Shown: piece by piece, positions 34,218-43,062 of the stretch
How the letters are laid out: each line of letters starts with the position of its first letter
Position numbering within the stretch: position 1 is the first letter of the stretch
Origin: Eikenella corrodens
GTDB taxonomy: Bacteria > Pseudomonadota > Gammaproteobacteria > Burkholderiales > Neisseriaceae
NCBI RefSeq assembly: GCF_003990355.1
Contig: NZ_CP034670.1
Coordinates: 2,170,001-2,234,000 of the forward strand
Reading direction: 5' to 3'
DNA length: 64,000 nucleotides
Translations under genes and position numbers: made by a program
The notes under the pieces: generated by a model
What the model was told of the DNA's origin: nothing
The model's input: the letters and a program-made list of their open reading frames with translations, nothing else
The model's database searches: none

Positions 34218-36812
34218 ATGAGCCGCAAAAGCGCCGTATCCCCCATGATGCAGCAGTATCTCGACATCAAAGCCCAACACGCCGACAAACTCTTGTTCTA
34301 CCGCATGGGCGACTTCTACGAGCTCTTCTTCACCGACGCCGAAGAAGCCGCCCGCCTGCTCGACATCACCCTCACCACCCGCGGCCAAATCAACGGCGAA
34401 CCCATCAAAATGGCCGGCGTGCCGCACCATGCGGCCGAACAATACTTGGCCAAACTGGTCAAACTCGGCCGCAGCGTGGCCATTTGCGAGCAAGTGGGCG
34501 AAGTGGGCGCCAATAAAGGCCCCGTAGCGCGCGAAGTGGTGCGCATCATTACCCCCGGCACGCTCACCGATGCCGCCCTGTTGGAAGACAAAGAAACCAA
34601 CCGCATCGCCGCCGTGGCTTGGAACGGCAAGGCCAAGCAGCCGGTCGGCCTCGCCTGGGCCTCCCTGCAAAGCGGCGAATTCAAAGCCAAAATCATCGCC
34701 CCGGCCCAACTGCCCGACGAACTCGCCCGCTTGCAGGCCGCCGAAGTATTGCTGCCCGACCAAGCCGCCGCCAAACTGAGGCTACCTGAAAACTGCAACC
34801 CCACCCGCCTGCACGACTGGCAATTCGGCCCCGACAGCGCCCACACCCTGCTCACCGACTACTTCGGCTGCCAAGACCTGCTCGGCTTCGGCCTCCAAGC
34901 CGGCGAACACGACCCCGCCATCGGCGCTGCCGGCGCCCTGCTCAACTACATCCGCCACACCCAATCCCGCCTGCCGCGCCACCTCGACAACCTCAGCCTC
35001 GAAACCGAACAGCAATACATCGGCATGGATGCCGCCACCCGCCGCAACCTTGAAATCACCGCCACCCTGTCCGGCAAAAAAGAGCCCACCCTCTTTTCCA
35101 CCCTCGACCGCTGCGCCGGCAACATGGGCAGCCGCCTGCTCGCCCAATGGCTGCACAACCCCCTGCGCAACCGCGAACACATCCGCGCCCGCCAAGAAGC
35201 CGTATCCGCCCTGCAAAGCGATTATTCCGCCCTGCAAGGCTACCTGAAAACCATCGCCGACATCGAACGCATCGCCGCCCGCATCGCCGTAGGCTCCGCC
35301 CGCCCGCGCGACCTCTCCGGCCTGCGCGACAGCTTATTCACACTTGCCCAACTCAGGTTACCTGAAAGCAGCCTGCTCAATACCCTGGCCGACATCTTCC
35401 CGCAAGGCGCAGGCATTGCCGAGAAGCTGCAAGAGGCCATCCTGCCCGAACCCGCCGTATGGCTGCGCGACGGCGGCGTAATCAACCACGGCTTTTCCGC
35501 CGAGCTCGACGAATTGCGCCGCATCCAAAACCACGGCAGCGACTTCCTGCTCGAACTCGAAGCCCGCGAACGCGAGCGCACCGGCCTCTCCACCCTCAAA
35601 GTCGAATACAACCGCGTGCACGGCTTCTACATCGAGCTTTCCAAAATCCAAGCCGCCGAAGCCCCCGCCGACTACCAGCGCCGCCAAACCCTGAAAAATG
35701 CCGAACGCTTCATCACTCCCGAGCTCAAAACCTTCGAAGACAAAGTGCTCAACGCCCAAGAGCGCGCCCTCTCCCTTGAAAAACGCCTCTACGACAGCCT
35801 GTTGCAAGAGCTCCAGCAACAACTGCCCCTGCTGCAGCGTACCGCCAAGGCCGCTGCCGCGCTGGACGTTCTCTGCTGCTTTGCCCACTTTGCCGCCGAA
35901 CACGATTACCACGCCCCCCGGTTCACCGACTACCCCGGCATCGAAATCGACAACGGCCGCCACCCCGTGGTTGAAGGCCAAGTGCCGCACTTCACCCCCA
36001 ACCACACCCGCCTCGACCACAAACACCGCCTCATGCTGCTCACCGGCCCCAATATGGGCGGCAAATCCACCTATATGCGCCAAGTTGCCCACATCGTTTT
36101 GCTCGCCCACACCGGCAGCTTCGTGCCCGCCGAAGCCGCCCGCATCGGCCAAATCGACCAAATCTTCACCCGCATCGGCGCCTCCGACGACCTCGCCGCC
36201 AACCGCTCCACCTTCATGGTGGAAATGAGCGAAACCGCCTACATCCTGCGCCACGCCACCGAGCAATCCCTAGTGCTCATGGACGAAGTCGGCCGCGGCA
36301 CCTCCACCTTCGACGGCCTCGCCCTCGCCCAAGCCGTGGCCGAACATCTAATCCAAAAAAACCAATCCTTCAGCCTGTTTGCCACCCACTATTTCGAGCT
36401 CACCCGCCTGCCCGAGCAGCACAGCGCCGCCGTCAATATGCACCTCTCCGCCCTAGAAGAAGGGCAAGACATCGTTTTCCTACACCACATCGAGCCCGGC
36501 CCGGCCGAAAAAAGCTACGGCATCGCCGTGGCCAAACTCGCCGGCCTGCCCGCCCCCGCCCTCAAAGCCGCGCAGAAACACCTCGAACAGCTCGAAGCCC
36601 AAGCCGCCGCCCACCGCCCGCAGATGGATATGTTCAACCTGCCCGAAGAAGCCACGCCCGAACACAGCCCCGCCGAGCCCACCCTGCCTGCCGCCCACCC
36701 CCTGCTGCAAGAACTCGCCGCGCTGCACCCCGACGAACTCACCCCGCGCCAAGCCCTCGAGCTGCTGTATCAACTGCAAAAACAGGCTGCCGCCGCACAA
36801 GAGGCTACCTGA
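34218..36812 (+). CDS. mutS: DNA mismatch repair protein MutS
   Basis: MutS recognises mismatches and signals through MutL. The 864 residues show the mismatch-binding domain with the Phe-x-Glu motif in FYRMGDFYELF, connector, lever and clamp domains, and the ATPase with LTGPNMGGKSTYMRQVA near residue 617, MSETAYILRHATEQSLVLMDEVGRGTSTFDG (in segments) and FATHYFEL. The only ribosome-site-like sequence is the AGG inside the inverted DUS just upstream. The stop codon is the TGA of another DUS, giving the C-terminus QEAT. Internal DUS copies encode RLPE and GYLK. Confidence 0.97.
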   Translation: MSRKSAVSPMMQQYLDIKAQHADKLLFYRMGDFYELFFTDAEEAARLLDITLTTRGQINGEPIKMAGVPHHAAEQYLAKLVKLGRSVAICEQVGEVGANKGPVAREVVRIITPGTLTDAALLEDKETNRIAAVAWNGKAKQPVGLAWASLQSGEFKAKIIAPAQLPDELARLQAAEVLLPDQAAAKLRLPENCNPTRLHDWQFGPDSAHTLLTDYFGCQDLLGFGLQAGEHDPAIGAAGALLNYIRHTQSRLPRHLDNLSLETEQQYIGMDAATRRNLEITATLSGKKEPTLFSTLDRCAGNMGSRLLAQWLHNPLRNREHIRARQEAVSALQSDYSALQGYLKTIADIERIAARIAVGSARPRDLSGLRDSLFTLAQLRLPESSLLNTLADIFPQGAGIAEKLQEAILPEPAVWLRDGGVINHGFSAELDELRRIQNHGSDFLLELEARERERTGLSTLKVEYNRVHGFYIELSKIQAAEAPADYQRRQTLKNAERFITPELKTFEDKVLNAQERALSLEKRLYDSLLQELQQQLPLLQRTAKAAAALDVLCCFAHFAAEHDYHAPRFTDYPGIEIDNGRHPVVEGQVPHFTPNHTRLDHKHRLMLLTGPNMGGKSTYMRQVAHIVLLAHTGSFVPAEAARIGQIDQIFTRIGASDDLAANRSTFMVEMSETAYILRHATEQSLVLMDEVGRGTSTFDGLALAQAVAEHLIQKNQSFSLFATHYFELTRLPEQHSAAVNMHLSALEEGQDIVFLHHIEPGPAEKSYGIAVAKLAGLPAPALKAAQKHLEQLEAQAAAHRPQMDMFNLPEEATPEHSPAEPTLPAAHPLLQELAALHPDELTPRQALELLYQLQKQAAAAQEAT

Positions 36813-37097
36813 AAGCGAGGTTTCAACGAAATGAAAACCATGCCCGAGGCGGCCGGGGCGTTTTGATGAAGCCGAAACCATCCACATCATTTTTCAGGTA
36901 ACTCTTTTCAGCAATCCCAAACCGCAGAAGGCTACCTGAAAATATCAGCATCGGTTTCAAACAACCTTGCCGAGAGTGCTATCTGGAAACGTAATAATTT
37001 GTATATTTTCCATAAACCAGCGATAATACGTTCACTTTCGGAACTACCGAGAAACCCTTTGATTTAATCGTTAATGTTAATTTTAGGAAATCCTTTC
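36813..37097. other. Spacer between mutS and a lipoprotein gene
   Basis: No gene is seen in this 285-bp spacer. It holds several DUS or near-DUS copies, then an AT-rich stretch around 36990-37090 that probably contains the promoter of the next gene; I could not pick a convincing -35/-10 pair. Confidence 0.4.
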
Positions 37098-37568
37098 ATG
37101 AAACAACGTTTATTTGCCCTCGCCCTCATTTCCGTTTTGGCTGCCTGTGGCGGCCAAACTAACAACTCCACTTCCGCCCAATCCACCGCTGCCGACAATA
37201 CACAGCCCGCTGCCGCCAGCAATGTGCAACCTACCGCTACTACTGCTGCCGGACTCGACCCGGTTCTGGCCGAACCTAAAGTGGGCGACCTCTATGCCGC
37301 CAAAGTCAGCGCCTTCTCCAAAGAAGGCTTCGAAGAGCACGGCGTGGCCTACGGCCTGATGAAAGTGGTAGACGTACAGGCTGATAAAATTATCGTTATC
37401 ACCGAAGATGCTGCTTGGCCAGAAGCCGCTGGTGCCCAAAAAGATCTGAACGGCGATCTCTCCGACATTACTTGGGACGAATCTGAACGCATCGAAGTGA
37501 AACGTGCCGATCTGCCCCGAATGGTGGCCGACGGCCGCATCGTGGAAACCCGTCGCATGGACAAATAA
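37098..37568 (+). CDS. Putative lipoprotein of unknown function
   Basis: A 156-residue protein from the ATG at 37098 (AGGAAA upstream). The signal peptide MKQRLFALALISVLAACGG has a lipobox at LAAC. A Thr/Ser/Ala/Gln-rich linker (residues 20-55) leads to a small globular domain, KVGDLYAAKVSAFSKEGFEEHGVAYGLMKVVDVQADKIIVITEDAAWP. The domain is beta-rich and could be a small OB- or SH3-like fold, but no family is recognised. A DUS terminator follows. Confidence 0.75.
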   Translation: MKQRLFALALISVLAACGGQTNNSTSAQSTAADNTQPAAASNVQPTATTAAGLDPVLAEPKVGDLYAAKVSAFSKEGFEEHGVAYGLMKVVDVQADKIIVITEDAAWPEAAGAQKDLNGDLSDITWDESERIEVKRADLPRMVADGRIVETRRMDK

Positions 37569-37589
37569 TCTGCGTTGCATATTATTCAA

Positions 37590-37618
37590 AGGCTACCTGA
37601 GAAACTTTCAGGTAGCCT
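37590..37618. terminator. Inverted DUS pair after the lipoprotein gene
   Basis: AGGCTACCTGAGAAACTTTCAGGTAGCCT (written here in two halves: AGGCTACCTGAGAA and CTTTCAGGTAGCCT) forms a 12-bp stem; the first copy has one extra G at its edge. Confidence 0.7.
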
Positions 37619-37822
37619 TTTCCATTGCCCAATATCCCATTTATTACAGCCGAGTTAATCCACTTTCGACACAAGTTAGTGCACTACATGCAATATGCGC
37701 AATGCGGCATAGTGAAGCCAAGTTGCACGAGAGTGAATATAATTCGCGATAGCTATATAATCCTTATCACTTCCCGCCACACATCAGCGGCGGCCTCATT
37801 CCAACAAGCAAAAGGCATCCCC

Positions 37823-38980
37823 ATGACTTCCCATCTCAGCAAAATCACCTGCATCGCCGACCTCCAACGCATTGCCCGGCGCAAAGTGCCCAAAATGTTC
37901 TACGAATACGCCGACACCGGCTCGTGGACCGAATCCACCTACCGCGCCAACGAAGCCGATTTCCAATCCATCCTGTTCCGCCAGCGCGTACTGGTGGACA
38001 TGGAAAACCGCAGCCTCGAGAGCAAAATGATCGGGCAAACCGTGAAAATGCCGCTCGCCCTCGCCCCCGTCGGCCTCACCGGCATGCAGCATGCCGACGG
38101 CGAAATCCTCGCCGCCCGCGCCGCCGCCAAATTCGGCGTGCCCTATATCCTCTCCACCATGAGCATCTGCTCCATCGAAGACGTGGCCGCCAACAGCCCC
38201 GATCCCTTCTGGTTTCAACTTTATGTGATGCGCGACCGCGAATTCATGCGCGACCTCATCCGCCGCGCCAAAGCCGCCCAATGCTCCGCCCTCGTGCTCA
38301 CCGCCGATTTGCAGGTGCTCGGCCAGCGCCACAAAGACATCAAAAACGGCCTCTCCACCCCGCCCAAGCCCACCCTGATGAACCTGCTCAACCTCGCCAC
38401 CAAGCCCGAATGGGGCTTGGGCATGCTCAACACCCGGCGGCGCGGCTTCGGCAACATCGAAGGCCACGTCAAAGGCGTGAGCGACATGAGCTCCCTCTCC
38501 GCCTGGACGGCCGAGCAATTCGACCCCAGCCTGAGTTGGGACGACGTGGCCCGCATCAAAGACGAATGGGGCGGCAAACTCATCATCAAAGGCATCATGG
38601 AGCCGGAAGACGCCGAAGCCGCCGTGAAAAGCGGTGCGGACGCCATCGTGGTATCCAACCACGGCGGCCGCCAGCTCGACGGCGCCCCCTCCTCCATCCG
38701 TGCCCTGCCCCGCATCGTTTCCGCCGTCGGAAATAATATCGAAGTGTGGATGGACGGCGGCATCCGCAGCGGCCAAGACATCCTGCGCGCTTGGGCATTG
38801 GGCGCGCGCGGCGTACTCATCGGCCGCCCCTACATCTACGGGCTGGGCGCCTACGGCGAAGCAGGCGTGACCCGCGCGCTGGAAATCCTCTACAACGAAA
38901 TGGACATCACCATGGCCTTCACCGGCCACCGCAATATCCAAAACGTTACCCGCGATATTTTGGTGGAAGGCACATACTAA
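37823..38980 (+). CDS. lldD: L-lactate dehydrogenase, FMN-dependent
   Basis: LldD oxidises L-lactate to pyruvate and feeds electrons to the respiratory quinone pool at the inner membrane. The 385-residue protein starts at MTSHLSKITCIADLQ; the upstream open frame has no family support. FMN-site and catalytic features of the alpha-hydroxy-acid oxidases are visible: APVGLTGMQHADGE near residue 80, FWFQLYVMRDR, the active-site SNHGGRQLDGAPSS (His near residue 276) and DGGIRSGQDILRAWALGARG. Lactate is a major carbon source for Neisseriaceae. Confidence 0.93.
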   Translation: MTSHLSKITCIADLQRIARRKVPKMFYEYADTGSWTESTYRANEADFQSILFRQRVLVDMENRSLESKMIGQTVKMPLALAPVGLTGMQHADGEILAARAAAKFGVPYILSTMSICSIEDVAANSPDPFWFQLYVMRDREFMRDLIRRAKAAQCSALVLTADLQVLGQRHKDIKNGLSTPPKPTLMNLLNLATKPEWGLGMLNTRRRGFGNIEGHVKGVSDMSSLSAWTAEQFDPSLSWDDVARIKDEWGGKLIIKGIMEPEDAEAAVKSGADAIVVSNHGGRQLDGAPSSIRALPRIVSAVGNNIEVWMDGGIRSGQDILRAWALGARGVLIGRPYIYGLGAYGEAGVTRALEILYNEMDITMAFTGHRNIQNVTRDILVEGTY

Positions 38981-38997
38981 CGCCCCTTGCCCCGTAC

Positions 38998-39103
38998 TAT
39001 AGTGGATTAAAATCGCAATGATACGGCGTTGGCTCGCCTTGACGTACTACCTGTACGCCTTGCGGCTCGCCGCCTTGTCTCATTTTTATTTTAATCCACT
39101 ATA
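38998..39103. repeat. Correia-type repeat element, 106 bp
   Basis: TATAGTGGATTAAAA and TTTTAATCCACTATA are 15-bp perfect terminal inverted repeats. The interior has the GGCTCGCCTTG and TGCGGCTCGCCGCCTTG blocks. It lies 17 bp after the lldD stop. Confidence 0.85.
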
Positions 39104-39216
39104 TAATTCAGGCTACCTGAAAAACAGCGCGGCAACCGCCCGGCCTTTTCAACTCCGTTGAAGCCCCCGCTTTCAGGTAGCCTTCCTTCAATCCACCCCG
39201 TTATAGGAAAACCCAA

Positions 39217-39660
39217 ATGCGTACCCAGCCCCTACTGCTCGCCCTTCTCATTGCCGCGCCATTCGCCGCCGCCGGCAATCTCGAATGCAACCCCCAGCCG
39301 GTTCAACAAGGCGTACCCACCGTATACCGCTGCACCTATCGCAACGGCAACCTCGCCCAAGCCTACGCCGCCCTGCACGCCAACCAAAACGAAACCCCCG
39401 CCCTGCGCCTCGACCACCCCCACCTGCCGCATACCCTGCCCACACGCAACTTGACCCATCGCAGCCAAGACCAATACGACTACGACAACGACGGTAAAAA
39501 CGAGTCCTATCCGGTTGTGCTAACCCTGCACCATCAGGGTGCAAACCGCGTGTTGGTAAAATATATGCAAGACAGCCCCGCCAGCCCATACAGCCGCGAA
39601 ACCCTGCTCCTGCGCAAAGGCCGTAACGTGGAAATCACCATCAAGGACTACATGTCCTAA
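39217..39660 (+). CDS. Secreted protein, tandem family copy 1
   Basis: A 147-residue protein with a signal peptide cleaved after AAPFAAA. The mature part begins GNLECN and has two cysteines (in LECN and YRCTY) that may form a disulfide. Family landmarks are NLAQAYAALHANQ, the acidic loop DYDNDGKNE (a DxDxDGxxE pattern like a calcium-binding loop), and the basic end LLLRKGRNVEITIKDY. AGGAAAA precedes the ATG. Two close paralogues follow. I do not recognise the family. Confidence 0.8.
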   Translation: MRTQPLLLALLIAAPFAAAGNLECNPQPVQQGVPTVYRCTYRNGNLAQAYAALHANQNETPALRLDHPHLPHTLPTRNLTHRSQDQYDYDNDGKNESYPVVLTLHHQGANRVLVKYMQDSPASPYSRETLLLRKGRNVEITIKDYMS

Positions 39661-39697
39661 ACCCGCTGCCGGGCAGCTATTTCCCGCTTTTGAAAGA

Positions 39698-39730
39698 AAC
39701 TGTGCCTCCACAGAACGGAGGCACGGTTTT
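39698..39730 (+). terminator. Intrinsic terminator after copy 1
   Basis: AACTGTGCCTCC and GGAGGCACGGTT pair over 12 positions with one G-T, followed by TTTT that is also the start of a DUS. Confidence 0.8.
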
Positions 39731-39770
39731 CAGGTAGCCTTTCTTACCAACCTTAATTAAGGGAAACCCC

Positions 39771-40220
39771 ATGCGTATCCGCTCCCTAATCCTCCCCCTC
39801 CTCCTCGCCGCGCCCTTCGCCGCCGCAGGCAATCTCGAATGCAATCGCGAAACACCGCTGGAATACGTACCAACCACCTATCGCTGCGTGTATCACAACG
39901 GCAGCCTTGCCCAAGCCTATGCCGCCATGCGTACCAACCGCTTTGAAGATGGCCGCCTGCGCCTCGACTTCCCAGGTATGCCGCGCAGGCTGCCTGCAAA
40001 CAACTTCCAATACCGAGGCAACGTGCGGTTCGACCTTCATGGAAACGGCAGAAGCGAACGCTACCTGGCTCAAACTTCCATCAAATATTCCTCACCCGAC
40101 AGCGTGATGGTAAAGTATCTTTACGAAGACCAACATAACTCTATTTACACCCACGAAGCCCTGTTTCAACGCAAAGGCTCCGATGTAGAAATTACCAGCG
40201 AACTGGTAGCGGCACCCTAA
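39771..40220 (+). CDS. Secreted protein, tandem family copy 2
   Basis: A 149-residue paralogue of the preceding gene, with the same signal peptide type (LLLAAPFAAAG), NLECN, YRCVYHNG, SLAQAYAAMRTNR and LFQRKGSDVEI. The acidic loop is degraded to DLHGNGRSE, so calcium binding is unlikely if copies 1 and 3 use it. It is the most divergent of the three. AAGGGAAA precedes the ATG. Confidence 0.8.
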   Translation: MRIRSLILPLLLAAPFAAAGNLECNRETPLEYVPTTYRCVYHNGSLAQAYAAMRTNRFEDGRLRLDFPGMPRRLPANNFQYRGNVRFDLHGNGRSERYLAQTSIKYSSPDSVMVKYLYEDQHNSIYTHEALFQRKGSDVEITSELVAAP

Positions 40221-40308
40221 ACCGGCCACCGAACCAGCCTGTCCCGCTTTAGGAAACACCGCTTTCAGGTAGCCTTTCTCAACCCACCCTAATTATAGGA
40301 AAACCCCG

Positions 40309-40743
40309 ATGCGTACCCGCTCCCTAATCCTCTCCCTCCTTCTTGCCTCCCCCTTCGCCGCCGCAGGCAATCTCGAATGCAATCAGATGAAACAAGGCAT
40401 GCCCACCATCTACCGCTGCATATACCACGGCAACCTCGCCCAAGCCTATGCCGCCCTGAGCACCAGCCGCAGCGAGGACCGCATTCTGCGTTTCAATTTC
40501 CCACACATGCCGCGCCAGCTGCCCGCCCGCAATTTCACCTACCGCAGCCACAACCTGTACGATGAAGACGGCGACGGCAAAAACGAAATCTACCCGCTTG
40601 AGCTAACCATCCGCCATCAAGGTTCAAACCGTGTACAGATAGACTACATGGAATCCAATCCCGGTTCCATCTACGGCCGTAAAACCCTGCTCCGGCGCAA
40701 AGGCCGCAATGTGGAAATTATCATCAAGGACTATGCGGCATAA
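40309..40743 (+). CDS. Secreted protein, tandem family copy 3
   Basis: A 144-residue paralogue, closest to copy 1. It has the signal peptide LSLLLASPFAAAG, NLECN, YRCIYHGNLAQAYAAL, the intact acidic loop DEDGDGKNE, and LLRRKGRNVEIIIKDY. The upstream spacer (DUS, then TATAGGAAAACC and ATGCGTACC) nearly repeats that of copy 1, so the duplication unit included the leader. Confidence 0.8.
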   Translation: MRTRSLILSLLLASPFAAAGNLECNQMKQGMPTIYRCIYHGNLAQAYAALSTSRSEDRILRFNFPHMPRQLPARNFTYRSHNLYDEDGDGKNEIYPLELTIRHQGSNRVQIDYMESNPGSIYGRKTLLRRKGRNVEIIIKDYAA

Positions 40744-40777
40744 TCTACCGCCGATCCGCTATTTCCGGCTTTAAGAA

Positions 40778-40810
40778 AACCGTGCCTTCACGGCAAGAAG
40801 GCACCGTTTT
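40778..40810 (+). terminator. Intrinsic terminator after copy 3
   Basis: AACCGTGCCTTC and GAAGGCACCGTT pair over 12 positions with one mismatch, followed by TTTT and a DUS. It is homologous to the terminator after copy 1. Confidence 0.8.
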
Positions 40811-40844
40811 CAGGTAGCCTTTACCCCGCCCAAGGATTCCCGCC

Positions 40845-41405
40845 ATGACCATCAAAGAAAGATTCCAGCAAGCTAACGGCATCCTAGAAGAGGCCGACCT
40901 CCTATTCGACGAAGCCGCCTGCCGCGCCGCCCTGGAGCGCATGGCCGCAGAGATTAGTGCCGATCTGGCCGAACAATACCCCCTGCTCCTGCCCGTGATG
41001 GGCGGCGCAGTCGTATTCACCGGCCAGCTGCTGCCCCTGTTGCGCTTCCCGCTCGATTTCGACTACGTGCACGTTTCCCGCTACGGCAGCGAGCTGAGCG
41101 GCAGCGTGCAGCTCAACTGGCTGCGCGCCCCGCAAAACAGCGTAGAAGGCCGCCACGTTTTGGTGCTCGACGACATCCTGGACGAAGGCCACACCATGGC
41201 CGCCATCCACAAACAAGTGATGGACATGGGCGCCGCCTCCTGCCGCACCGCCGTGTTTGCCAACAAAAAAATCAACCGCCCCAAGCCCATCACCGCCGAC
41301 TATGTGGGCATCCACGTGCCCGACCGCTACGTGTTCGGCTACGGCATGGACGCAGGCGGCATGTGGCGCAACCTCGGCGCGATTTATGCCCTGTCCGGGA
41401 AATAA
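40845..41405 (+). CDS. hpt: Hypoxanthine-guanine phosphoribosyltransferase
   Basis: Hpt salvages hypoxanthine and guanine to IMP and GMP using PRPP. The 186-residue protein has the PRPP-binding motif HVLVLDDILDEGHTMAAIHK near residue 103 and the substrate loop NKKINRPKPITADYVGIHVPDRYVFGYGMD. AAGGA precedes the start. It stands alone; guaA, another purine gene, is 5 kb downstream. Confidence 0.94.
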   Translation: MTIKERFQQANGILEEADLLFDEAACRAALERMAAEISADLAEQYPLLLPVMGGAVVFTGQLLPLLRFPLDFDYVHVSRYGSELSGSVQLNWLRAPQNSVEGRHVLVLDDILDEGHTMAAIHKQVMDMGAASCRTAVFANKKINRPKPITADYVGIHVPDRYVFGYGMDAGGMWRNLGAIYALSGK

Positions 41406-41585
41406 CGCAAGGCCGGACGCCAACCGCCCGAATGCACCCAACAACCTGCAGGCAGCCTCCGGCTTGTGCAGGCAGAAACCTGAATCGGCCAACCCCGCCT
41501 GCCGCGTCGGCCAAAATACGGCGGATTAGCGAAACCGATGCGCCGCATTAGCCCCTGTTCCCCTTAATCCGCTATCTATACGAAA

Positions 41586-41612
41586 AGGCTACCTGAAAAT
41601 TTCAGGTAGCCT
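41586..41612. terminator. Inverted DUS pair
   Basis: AGGCTACCTGAAA and TTTCAGGTAGCCT face each other around one base, giving a 13-bp stem. It can serve both hpt and the convergent nitroreductase gene. Confidence 0.75.
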
Positions 41613-41615
41613 TTC

Positions 41616-41721
41616 TATAGTGAATTAAATTTAAATCAGGACAAGGCGGCGAGCCGCAGACAGTACAAATAGTACGGCAAGGCGAGACAACGCTGTACTG
41701 GTTTAAATTTAATTCACTATA
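41616..41721. repeat. Correia-type repeat element, 106 bp
   Basis: TATAGTGAATTAAATTTAAA and its complement are perfect 20-bp terminal inverted repeats. The body runs in the opposite orientation to the 24614 copy. Confidence 0.88.
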
Positions 41722-41734
41722 CATACCGGCCGCA

Positions 41735-42286
41735 TTACCAGCGGCTGACCAACTCGCTCAAATCCGTATTTTTCGGGCCGCTGGCCTCTTTCTGCGCCGT
41801 GCCGATCATCAGCAGGCCGATGATTTTGTCGTGTTCGCCGCAGCCGAAGGCTTCGCGCAGCGCGGCAGTGTTGACCCACAGGCCGGTAATCCACACATTG
41901 TCGAAACCTTGCGCCTTGGCAGCCAGTTGGGCGGCATAGGCGGCGCAGCCGGCGCTGAGCATCTGTTCCCACTCCGGCTTCGGCTTGAGGCAGTCCAGCT
42001 TAGGCTTGGACACCACGCCGATCATCATCGGCGCCATCTGCCCCAGCACTTCGGCCTTGCGCGCCGCTTCGCCGCCGATTTCTTCGGCACACTGCTTCAA
42101 AATATGGCGGAAAGCCTGCCAACCCGCCTCACTTTGCACCACCACAAAATGCCACGGCGTGTGGTTGCCGTGGTCGGGCACTTGCGTGGCAGCCTGCAAG
42201 ATGATTTCCAGCTGGGCATCGTTGGGGGCGGGTTCGGTGAGGAGGCGCACCGAGCGGCGGGTGGTGAGCAAATCCAGGGTGTTCAT
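41735..42286 (-). CDS. Nitroreductase family protein (YdjA-like)
   Basis: A 183-residue FMN-dependent oxidoreductase. Typical features are TRRSVRLLTEPAPND at the N-terminus (FMN phosphate contact), QVPDHGNHTPWHFVVVQ, and a C-terminal GLWVNTAALREAFGCGEHDKIIGLLMIGT. The short form without the long insertion resembles YdjA. The substrate is unknown. It lies 4 bp after a second flavoprotein gene and is probably co-transcribed with it. Confidence 0.87.
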   Translation of the reverse strand: MNTLDLLTTRRSVRLLTEPAPNDAQLEIILQAATQVPDHGNHTPWHFVVVQSEAGWQAFRHILKQCAEEIGGEAARKAEVLGQMAPMMIGVVSKPKLDCLKPKPEWEQMLSAGCAAYAAQLAAKAQGFDNVWITGLWVNTAALREAFGCGEHDKIIGLLMIGTAQKEASGPKNTDLSELVSRW

Positions 42287-42290
42287 ATTG

Positions 42291-42914
42291 TTAGTTTCCT
42301 TGTGTGATGTTGGCTGATATGGGTGGGAAGTAGCGGCTGACCGTTTCGGCGGTTTGTGCCAACCAGCTTTGGCGTTCTTGCTCGGTGCTGTCGGCCACCA
42401 CTCGGAACATCAGCCGCTTGAAGGAGGTAATGCCGCAAAAGTCGAAAACGCAGTCCTTCCAAATCCGCTCCAGCGGATCGCCGAATACGGTGTTTTCGCG
42501 CTCTTCCGGGGTATTGGAGGTGTTGAATACCAGCGCGGCCTGCGCTTTGAGCAAACCTATGGGCAGCCCGCCGCCGTTATCGCCTTCAGGGAAGGTGTAG
42601 GCGATGTGCTGGCGCAGTACCCTGTCTACCCAGCCTTTCAAGATGGCGGGTGGCTGCCCCCACCAGTTAGGATGGATGATGATGATGCCGTTGGCGCGCA
42701 TGATTTCCTGCTGATGGCATTTAAGCAGGTTGTCGTTGGTGTGGTCACCAGCTAATTCTTCCGAGCTCATCACGGGATTGAATTTTTCCTGATCCAAATC
42801 GTGGAAGTTTACTTGGTAGCCGTTGCTGCGCAGCGTAGCAGCTACGGTTTGGGCAATAGCGGCATTGAGGCTGCCGCCGTACGGGTGTGCGAGAATGACG
42901 GATATTTCTTGCAT
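42291..42914 (-). CDS. NAD(P)H-dependent quinone oxidoreductase, flavodoxin fold
   Basis: A 207-residue protein from MQEISVILAHPYGGSLNAAIAQ. The FMN phosphate loop is HPYGGSLN, and IIIIHPNWWGQPPAILKGWVDRVL and GLPIGLLKAQAALVFNTSNTP are typical of the NQO1/KefF/MdaB group. The upstream open frame adds 21 residues without family support. It pairs with the following nitroreductase gene, suggesting a redox stress role. A distant relative lies at 54050. Confidence 0.85.
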   Translation of the reverse strand: MQEISVILAHPYGGSLNAAIAQTVAATLRSNGYQVNFHDLDQEKFNPVMSSEELAGDHTNDNLLKCHQQEIMRANGIIIIHPNWWGQPPAILKGWVDRVLRQHIAYTFPEGDNGGGLPIGLLKAQAALVFNTSNTPEERENTVFGDPLERIWKDCVFDFCGITSFKRLMFRVVADSTEQERQSWLAQTAETVSRYFPPISANITQGN

Positions 42915-43062
42915 GGGGAAAGTCTCGATAGGGGTTTCTGCAGATAACGGCCGGGGTTTATACCACACTCCCGGCATTCAGGCTACCTGAAAAATTGCCA
43001 GCCTCGCCCCGCGCCGTTTGGCGATATAATGCGCCTGTTTCCCACCCTTCCGAAAGCCCGCA

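Larger units (their letters stand above)
41406..41734. other. Spacer with DUS hairpin and Correia element
   Basis: No gene is seen in this 329-bp spacer. It carries a DUS hairpin (41586-41612) directly followed by a Correia element (41616-41721). The first 170 bp show nothing I can name. Confidence 0.6.
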
